This document shows, piece by piece, positions 5,809-10,391 of a stretch of DNA of 10,391 nucleotides; positions within the stretch are counted from its first letter, which is position 1; every line of letters begins with the position of its first letter. The notes under the pieces were generated by a model, which was given only the letters and a program-made list of their open reading frames with translations, made no database searches and had not been told where the DNA came from. The stretch spans positions 1,931 through 12,321 of the forward strand of contig JAKLJF010000084.1 in NCBI GenBank assembly GCA_023151335.1, in the 5' to 3' direction. The stretch comes from Thermoanaerobaculia bacterium. GTDB taxonomy: Bacteria > Bacteroidota > Bacteroidia > Chitinophagales > Saprospiraceae. Made by a program: the position numbers and the translations under genes.

Positions 5809-6701
5809 ACCCATCCTTCATCCTGCTCCTCTTCTGCCTCAACACGGCCTGCACGCAACACCCGGTCGAGCGACAGCCGGCAATTCCTGCCATAGAAACG
5901 GCAGATGCCGAACCTCATCCCATCCCTTGCCGCGACACCTTCTCCCGCGACACCATCCTGGCCCGATTGCGGCACAAAATAAAACATCAGCAACCCCTCC
6001 TGGTCCATGTTTTCGTGCCGCTCTGCGACAACGTGCACCAAGGCATCGTACCGGTGAACAAACAGCTGGGCGACGGCCTCAACCTGCGCACCAACCTCTA
6101 TTGGGGCGCCGGCTACGGCGTAAAATCATTTTTTAAAGCAGACAAATCCTGGAAACTGCTGTACGAGCAACCCGATCCCGCAGCCGATATCCTGGAACGT
6201 GTTGTATTTGAAAAAAAATACCCCAACGGCGCCCGCGTGTTGCTTTTGGCCGACGCTTACCGCGGCGACCGGATGAGGACTTGTATCCGGGATTTCCTGA
6301 ACACTTTGTCGGGTCATCTATTGGATACGGTACGCCTGAAGGAGGGTACGCCGGCATTTCATGGAACACCCGACCTCGCTATCCTCAACGGCCACAACGG
6401 ATTAATGGACATGGAATTGGAGAACATTGCCCCTGCCACCACCCACCCGAAAGACGCGGCCGTCATAGCCTGCGCCTCACATCCTTATTTTGAAGAACGC
6501 CTGCAGTGCGCCGCCGCCTTTCCACTGCTGACTACCCGGCATCTGCTGGCGCCGGAAGCCTACGTTATGGCGGCACTTATTGAGGGATGGGCGGTATTGG
6601 AAAACGAGAAACAAATCCGGGTGCGGGCAGCAAAAGCCTATGCGCAATACCAGAACTGTGGCTACAAGGGCGCCAGCAGAATTTTTCATACGGGCTGGTG
6701 A
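5802..6701 (+). CDS. Probable secreted lipoprotein of unknown function with clan CD peptidase-like motifs
   Basis: 299 residues. A short hydrophobic N-terminus ends at C17 (LNTAC), a plausible but non-canonical lipobox, so an outer-membrane or periplasmic lipoprotein is likely. The start is fixed to ATG 5802 or 5805 because an in-frame TGA lies at 5793-5795. Distinct blocks are VFVPLCDNVHQGIVPV (about residues 69-84), NLYWGAGYGVKSFF, ARVLLLADAYRGD, DLAILNGHNGLMD (H198) and AAVIACASHPYF (C224). The last two place a His-x-Gly and a Cys-Ala-Ser after hydrophobic strands, which resembles the His/Cys dyad arrangement of clan CD (caspase/gingipain-like) peptidases. The 26-residue spacing is short for that clan. 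From memory the CDNxxQGIVPV and NLYWGAxYG blocks belong to a conserved bacterial family without assigned function; I do not name it. No neighbour suggests a pathway. Activity is inference only. Confidence 0.75.
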   Translation: MMHPSFILLLFCLNTACTQHPVERQPAIPAIETADAEPHPIPCRDTFSRDTILARLRHKIKHQQPLLVHVFVPLCDNVHQGIVPVNKQLGDGLNLRTNLYWGAGYGVKSFFKADKSWKLLYEQPDPAADILERVVFEKKYPNGARVLLLADAYRGDRMRTCIRDFLNTLSGHLLDTVRLKEGTPAFHGTPDLAILNGHNGLMDMELENIAPATTHPKDAAVIACASHPYFEERLQCAAAFPLLTTRHLLAPEAYVMAALIEGWAVLENEKQIRVRAAKAYAQYQNCGYKGASRIFHTGW

Positions 6702-6702
6702 A

Positions 6703-6996
6703 TGCGCGCTGACTGGGCTGGCAGCCCTGGTAGAGCGCAATCAACAAGATAGGGCAGCGCCCTATTTGCGCGATGAGCAGGCTGGCAGCCCTGAAAGGGC
6801 GCAATCAACAAGATAGGGCAGCGCCCTATTTGCGCGATGAGCAGGCTGCGCGCTGAGCAGGCTGGCAGCCCTGAAAGGGCGCAATCAACAAGATAGGGCA
6901 GCGCCCTATTTGCGCGATGAGCAGGCTGCGCGCTGAGCGGGCTGGCAGCCCTGAAAGGACGTAATCATCAAGATAAGGGCAGTACCCTTTCACAGG
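6703..6996. repeat. Tandem array of 64/80-bp hairpin-bearing units (REP-like)
   Basis: The whole roughly 400-bp gap before the barrel gene is dominated by this array. Units begin GCTGGCAGCCC at 6717, 6781, 6861 and 6941, giving periods of 64, 80 and 80 bp. The two 80-bp units 6781-6860 and 6861-6940 differ at one base, a sign of recent duplication or homogenisation. The 64-bp unit lacks the trailing TGCGCGCTGAGCAG segment. The first three units contain the perfect hairpin ATAGGGCAGCGCCCTAT (6749-6765, 6813-6829, 6893-6909); the fourth is decayed. Further small pairings are GGGCT-GGC-AGCCC and CCCT-GAA-AGGG, which compete with each other. Open frames across it are only repeat translations. Bases about 6997-7102 show nothing further except the promoter box listed separately. 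Confidence 0.9.
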
Positions 6997-7083
6997 TAAA
7001 GCCGATGCAAATACCCGCGCTCCGACTCCCAACCATTCTCCCGATTTATTGTTACCTTCGTTCACCCTTTTTGTTTTGCTCAA

Positions 7084-7091
7084 TATATTTG
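7084..7091 (+). promoter_or_regulatory. Candidate Bacteroidota -7 promoter box
   Basis: TATATTTG matches TAnnTTTG exactly and lies 11 bp before the ATG at 7103. A start site a few bases downstream would give a nearly leaderless mRNA. No well-placed TTG -33 box was found, so this is weak. Confidence 0.35.
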
Positions 7092-7102
7092 ACCACACCG
7101 GC

Positions 7103-9556
7103 ATGGCCAGACCTTTTTTGTTTTTATTCCTCTTTCTTCCCCTCCTTCTTTCCGCTCAAACTGCTGAAAAACAAGTATTTATTGCTTTAGATAAAGTATT
7201 GCTCCGCGGCAAGGTGGTGGATGCCCAAACGCAGGTCCCTCTTGAATTCGCCACCGTGGCGGTACACCGTTTGCCCGACAGTACCCTGGCCAACGGCGGA
7301 CTGACTGATCCAGGCGGCGTCTTTTCCCTGGCGCTTAAACCCGGCCTATATTACGTGCGTATCGATTATTTGTCCTATAAAACCCGTTTTGTAGGCAATA
7401 TCGATTTGCGAAAAGCACAGGACGAACTTGACCTGGGTATCATCGCGCTCGAACCTTCGGCCAGCGCGCTGGAGGAGGTGGTGATCAGCGCTGAAAAAAG
7501 CCAGTTGCAGTTCGGGCTGGATAAAAAAGTGTTCAATGTGGGCAAAGACCTGGCCAACAAAGGCGGCTCGGCAGCCGATATCCTCGACAATGTACCCTCG
7601 GTGACCGTAGACGTGGAAGGCAACGTCAGCCTGCGCGGCAGCGAAAACGTGCGTATCCTCATCGACGGCAAACCCTCTGGCCTGGTATCGTTCGGCTCCA
7701 ACGGCCTGCGCCAGCTACCCGCCAACATGATCGACCGGGTGGAGATCGTGACCAATCCCTCGGCCCGCTACGAAGCCGAAGGTATGGCCGGTATAATCAA
7801 TATCGTGTTGAAAAAAGAGCAGGCGCCCGGTTTTCACGGCGCCATCGACCTCACTGCCGGCTACCCGCAGGAATACGGCGCCTCCCTGAACCTCAACTAT
7901 CGCCGCAAGCGCTTCAACTTTTTCGCCAATTATGGCCTGCGCTACAATCAAAGCCCCGGCAGCGGCAGCCAGTACCTGAGCTTTTTTCGAAACGACACGA
8001 CCTTTATCACCGAACTGGATCAGGACCGCACCCGCGGCGGCCTGTCGAATAACCTGCGGCTCGGGGCCGATTATTTCTTTAACCCCGACAACATCCTGAC
8101 CTCTGCTTTCAACTGGCGCTACGGCAACGACGACAACCTGAGCACCATCATTTACCGCGATTTTATCAACAATTCGGAAACGCCCAGCGACGTCACCCGC
8201 CGGACCGACGACGAAAAAGAAACTGAACCCAACCTGGAATATTCCCTCGACTACAAAAAGAGATTCCGCCGGGAAGGCCGGGAATTCAACGCCAGCTTCC
8301 GCTTCCAGGATAACTCCGAACACGAACGCTCCGACTACCGCGAACAATATTTCCGGCCTGACGGCGCACCTTCCGGCCGGGAAGACTATCTCCAGCGCTC
8401 CGACAACCGCGAAAGCGAACGCAATTTTATCCTGCAGGCCGACTACATACACCCTTTCGGTAAAGAGGGCAAATTCGAAGCAGGCTATCGCGGCGGCATC
8501 CGCGATATCCGCAACAAATACCGTGTGGAAGAACGCGTCAGCGACGAATGGCGCACCCTGCCCGGCCTGAGCAACGACGTGCTTTACGATGAAAATATCC
8601 AGGCGATGTACGCCACGCTCGGCAACAAGATCGGGCGGCTCTCCTGGCAGGGCGGCTTGCGCCTGGAAGTGTCCGACGTGCGCACCGAATTGCTGGAAAC
8701 CAACGAGGTAAACCAGCGCCCGGTGTACGCCAACCTGTTCCCCAGCGCGCACGTGGGCTACGAACTGGGCAGTGAAAATTCCGTACAGGTCAGCTACAGC
8801 CGCCGCATCCGGCGCCCGCACTTCCGCGAACTGAATCCCTTTTCCATGTTCAGCGACGCCCGCAACTTTTCCGCCGGCAACCCCGACCTCAACCCCGAAT
8901 TCACCGACAGCTACGAACTGGGCCACCTGAAACGCTGGGAAGCCGGCTCGCTCAGCTCCTCTGTTTATTACCGCCGCACCACCGGCGTGGTGGAGCGCAT
9001 CCGTACCCAACTGTCCGACACCTCGGCCCTGACCCGCCCCGTCAACCTTTCCGACCGCAACGACATCGGGCTGGAATTCACGGCCTCCTTCGAGCCGCTG
9101 AAGGTGTGGAAGATCAACGGCAACCTCAACTTTTTCCGTTCCGTAACGGAGGGGCAATACGAAGGCCAGGATTTTAACGCCGAGGCCTATACCTGGTTCG
9201 GGCGCGTGACCAACCGCTTCACGCTCTGGAAAAAACTGGACGTGCAGGCCACCTTCAACTACCGCGCCCCGCGCAACACTACCCAGGGCAAATCGAAAGC
9301 CCTGTACCACGCCGACCTGGGCATGAGCATGGATGTGTTGAACAAAAACGCCACCCTCACTTTCAGCGTGCGCGACGTGTTCAACACCCGCCGCTGGCGC
9401 TGGATCACCGAGGGCGCCGATTTTTATAACGAGGGCGATTTCCAGTGGCGCGCCCGGCAAATGTCACTGACGCTCAATTACCGCATCAACCGGAAAAAAG
9501 ACATGAAGCCCGAGCGGGACGGCGATGGAGAAGGGATGGATATGGGGTATAATTGA
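7103..9556 (+). CDS. TonB-dependent-receptor-like outer-membrane beta-barrel protein
   Basis: 817 residues from the ATG at 7103. This start was chosen because MARPFLFLFLFLPLLLSAQ is a clean signal peptide (cleavage after LSA), whereas the open frame extends 18 codons further only through a TTG. Residues about 33-115 form a carboxypeptidase-regulatory-like domain (LRGKVVDAQTQVPLEFATVA). A plug domain follows at about 143-250 (GGSAADILDNVPSVTVDVEG, LRGSENVRILIDGKPSG, RVEIVTNPSARYEAEG, then GIINIVLKK). The remainder is a long barrel rich in NYGLRYNQ-type strands and the late motif RRIRRPHFRELNPF...GNPDLNPEFTDSYELG, typical of the OMP_b-brl_3 / outer-membrane beta-barrel family. A 15-20-residue charged tail (KKDMKPERDGDGEG) follows the last strand. 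Such proteins import or sense ligands using TonB energy, but the substrate cannot be told: there is no SusD-like partner or sensor gene in the window. Confidence 0.92.
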   Translation: MARPFLFLFLFLPLLLSAQTAEKQVFIALDKVLLRGKVVDAQTQVPLEFATVAVHRLPDSTLANGGLTDPGGVFSLALKPGLYYVRIDYLSYKTRFVGNIDLRKAQDELDLGIIALEPSASALEEVVISAEKSQLQFGLDKKVFNVGKDLANKGGSAADILDNVPSVTVDVEGNVSLRGSENVRILIDGKPSGLVSFGSNGLRQLPANMIDRVEIVTNPSARYEAEGMAGIINIVLKKEQAPGFHGAIDLTAGYPQEYGASLNLNYRRKRFNFFANYGLRYNQSPGSGSQYLSFFRNDTTFITELDQDRTRGGLSNNLRLGADYFFNPDNILTSAFNWRYGNDDNLSTIIYRDFINNSETPSDVTRRTDDEKETEPNLEYSLDYKKRFRREGREFNASFRFQDNSEHERSDYREQYFRPDGAPSGREDYLQRSDNRESERNFILQADYIHPFGKEGKFEAGYRGGIRDIRNKYRVEERVSDEWRTLPGLSNDVLYDENIQAMYATLGNKIGRLSWQGGLRLEVSDVRTELLETNEVNQRPVYANLFPSAHVGYELGSENSVQVSYSRRIRRPHFRELNPFSMFSDARNFSAGNPDLNPEFTDSYELGHLKRWEAGSLSSSVYYRRTTGVVERIRTQLSDTSALTRPVNLSDRNDIGLEFTASFEPLKVWKINGNLNFFRSVTEGQYEGQDFNAEAYTWFGRVTNRFTLWKKLDVQATFNYRAPRNTTQGKSKALYHADLGMSMDVLNKNATLTFSVRDVFNTRRWRWITEGADFYNEGDFQWRARQMSLTLNYRINRKKDMKPERDGDGEGMDMGYN

Positions 9557-9593
9557 GGGCGCACCCTGCGAAGCTTGCGTGCAAGTCACTGAA

Positions 9594-9684
9594 CATTGTA
9601 AATTGATCATTGAACATTTCAATTTTAAAATTTAATAATTTTTCATTTTTGAAATGTTCAATGACCAATGATCAATTTACAATG
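9594..9684. repeat. Large imperfect inverted repeat between convergent genes
   Basis: The left arm 9594-9622 pairs with the right arm 9649-9684: 18 bp (9594-9611 with 9667-9684) and 11 bp (9612-9622 with 9649-9659), both perfect and separated by a 7-nt bulge on the right arm only (9660-9666). The loop 9623-9648 is almost entirely A/T. Weaker similarity extends both arms outward to about 9586 and 9692. It fills most of the 184-bp gap between the barrel gene and the oppositely oriented cargo gene, so a role in ending both transcripts is possible. Clean T-runs after the stem are lacking. Confidence 0.85.
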
Positions 9685-9740
9685 TTTAATGACTGGAGCG
9701 CCTCATTGGGGGATCATTCGTCCGATGAATTGGCGTCAAA

Positions 9741-10391
9741 TTATTTGGTGCGAACAACTTTCCCCGCTTTTACCCCCCGCCCGTTCCGCTGCAAAAGACT
9801 GTAAAAATAAACGCCGGGCGGCAAACCCTCCAAAGGTACGATCGCTGTCGGTTCCAACCGGACAGTTTGCCGGTCCAGCGCCGGGCGACCGAAAGCGTCA
9901 AACAGTACCAGCCGCAGGGGTTCGTCCCAAACAGCGTCTGCCGAAAAATACAGCACATCGGCGGCGGGTACCGGCCACACCCGTATATCGCGTGGCTGCC
10001 CGGTTTCGGGCGTAAGTGTTTGGCTGATCAGGCTGTCGCAGGGGATTTCGGCAGGCCCGAGCCGGAAAAACGGCAAATTAGGCAGGGTACCGAAGTTGTG
10101 CGCCGGCAGGTAAATGGCGTGCTGAATAACATTGCAGGCCGGGCCCGGCAGATTGGGTTGGTCGATCACGTGCAGGTAGCGGGAGTTAAAACCCGGAATA
10201 TTGCCGTATATTTTATTGTCGGGCGCCAGTTGCAGGCCGTAAAAGCGGGTGGGCACCCCGTTTTCATCCAGGAAACCGTCGTATTCGGCCACGACGGTTT
10301 CGGAAGCGAGAATGTCGGGGGCCTGGAGGTCGTATTGGAGAACCTGGAGCATTCTGGCGACATACAAATAACGCGAATTTGGAGAAAAAGC
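9741..10391 (-). CDS. C-terminal part of a secreted protein with a T9SS type A sorting domain
   Basis: The minus-strand frame is open to the window edge, so 216 residues of a longer protein are visible; the TTG at 10367 is not a real start. The visible N-terminal part (AFSPNSRYLYVARMLQVLQY, then LQLAPDNKIYG, LHVIDQPNLPG and CNVIQHAIYLP) is the last part of a propeller-like repeat region common in large Bacteroidota secreted proteins that end in sorting domains. The last about 83 residues are a Por_Secre_tail/type A sorting domain: IRVWPVPAADVLYFS, LRLVLFDAFGRPALD, then LEGLPPGVYFYSL and a basic end GKVVRTK. The usual PNP near the domain start reads PVP here. Family knowledge: type A domains direct export through T9SS and are normally cleaved, with the protein anchored or released. 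The main domain is out of view. Confidence 0.88.
   Translation of the reverse strand, partial: AFSPNSRYLYVARMLQVLQYDLQAPDILASETVVAEYDGFLDENGVPTRFYGLQLAPDNKIYGNIPGFNSRYLHVIDQPNLPGPACNVIQHAIYLPAHNFGTLPNLPFFRLGPAEIPCDSLISQTLTPETGQPRDIRVWPVPAADVLYFSADAVWDEPLRLVLFDAFGRPALDRQTVRLEPTAIVPLEGLPPGVYFYSLLQRNGRGVKAGKVVRTK

Noticed and set aside
6717..6996. CRISPR-like array of 64/80-bp period
   Set aside because: The whole unit is repeated, including the parts that would have to be spacers; there are no variable spacers.
6826..7104. Minus-strand 92-codon open frame over the hairpin repeats
   Set aside because: The peptide is only a translation of the tandem repeat unit.
7715..9460. Long minus-strand open frame (581 codons) opposite the barrel gene
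   Set aside because: Its Val/Gly/Ala-rich, low-information translation is a shadow of the GC-rich plus-strand gene, which has clear domains throughout.

Overview
The window looks like a chromosomal piece of a Bacteroidota genome, probably from the Saprospiria/Chitinophagia side of the phylum. The supporting evidence is a C-terminal fragment with a gliding-motility/type IX secretion (T9SS) type B sorting domain, a PorP/SprF-family membrane protein, a PD40-OmpA envelope protein, a TonB-receptor-like barrel with a carboxypeptidase-regulatory N-domain, and a second T9SS cargo end with a type A sorting domain. Bacteroidota-type TAnnTTTG promoter boxes occur and clear Shine-Dalgarno sites are scarce. 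Placement below phylum level is a guess.

Layout. Bases 1-219 are the end of a secreted/adhesin-like protein carrying a type B sorting domain. After a decamer repeat array (226-360) comes a PorP/SprF-family gene (372-1331), then a second short-word repeat array, then a 783-aa PD40/OmpA/SPOR protein (1435-3786). These three genes lie on one strand in the order cargo, PorP/SprF, OmpA, which is a recurring T9SS module: the PorP/SprF protein is thought to serve secretion or surface display of the neighbouring type B cargo, and the OmpA-like protein to tie the outer-membrane assembly to peptidoglycan. Directly downstream sits a complete IS1182-family-like insertion sequence (about 3821-5686). It has 19-bp terminal inverted repeats, a 545-aa transposase on the minus strand, a strong plus-strand intrinsic terminator at its left end, and a 5' leader at its right end that could form a hairpin only in read-through RNA.

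To the right of the IS are a 15-bp perfect palindrome and three copies of an 18-bp repeat that run into the start codon of a probable lipoprotein of unknown function (5802-6701). Its GHNG...ACAS motif pair hints at a clan CD cysteine-peptidase-like fold. A 0.3-kb array of 64/80-bp hairpin-containing repeats follows. Then comes an 817-aa outer-membrane beta-barrel/TonB-receptor-like protein (7103-9556), which converges, across a large imperfect inverted repeat, on the end of a minus-strand T9SS type A cargo (9741-10391, cut by the window edge).

No complete novel defence, CRISPR or biosynthetic system is visible. The less ordinary content is the structured DNA: nearly every intergenic gap is filled by a different repeat or palindrome family. 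The fused SPOR domain on the OmpA protein, the peptidase-like motifs of the lipoprotein and the apparent read-through protection of the IS are the other points worth checking.
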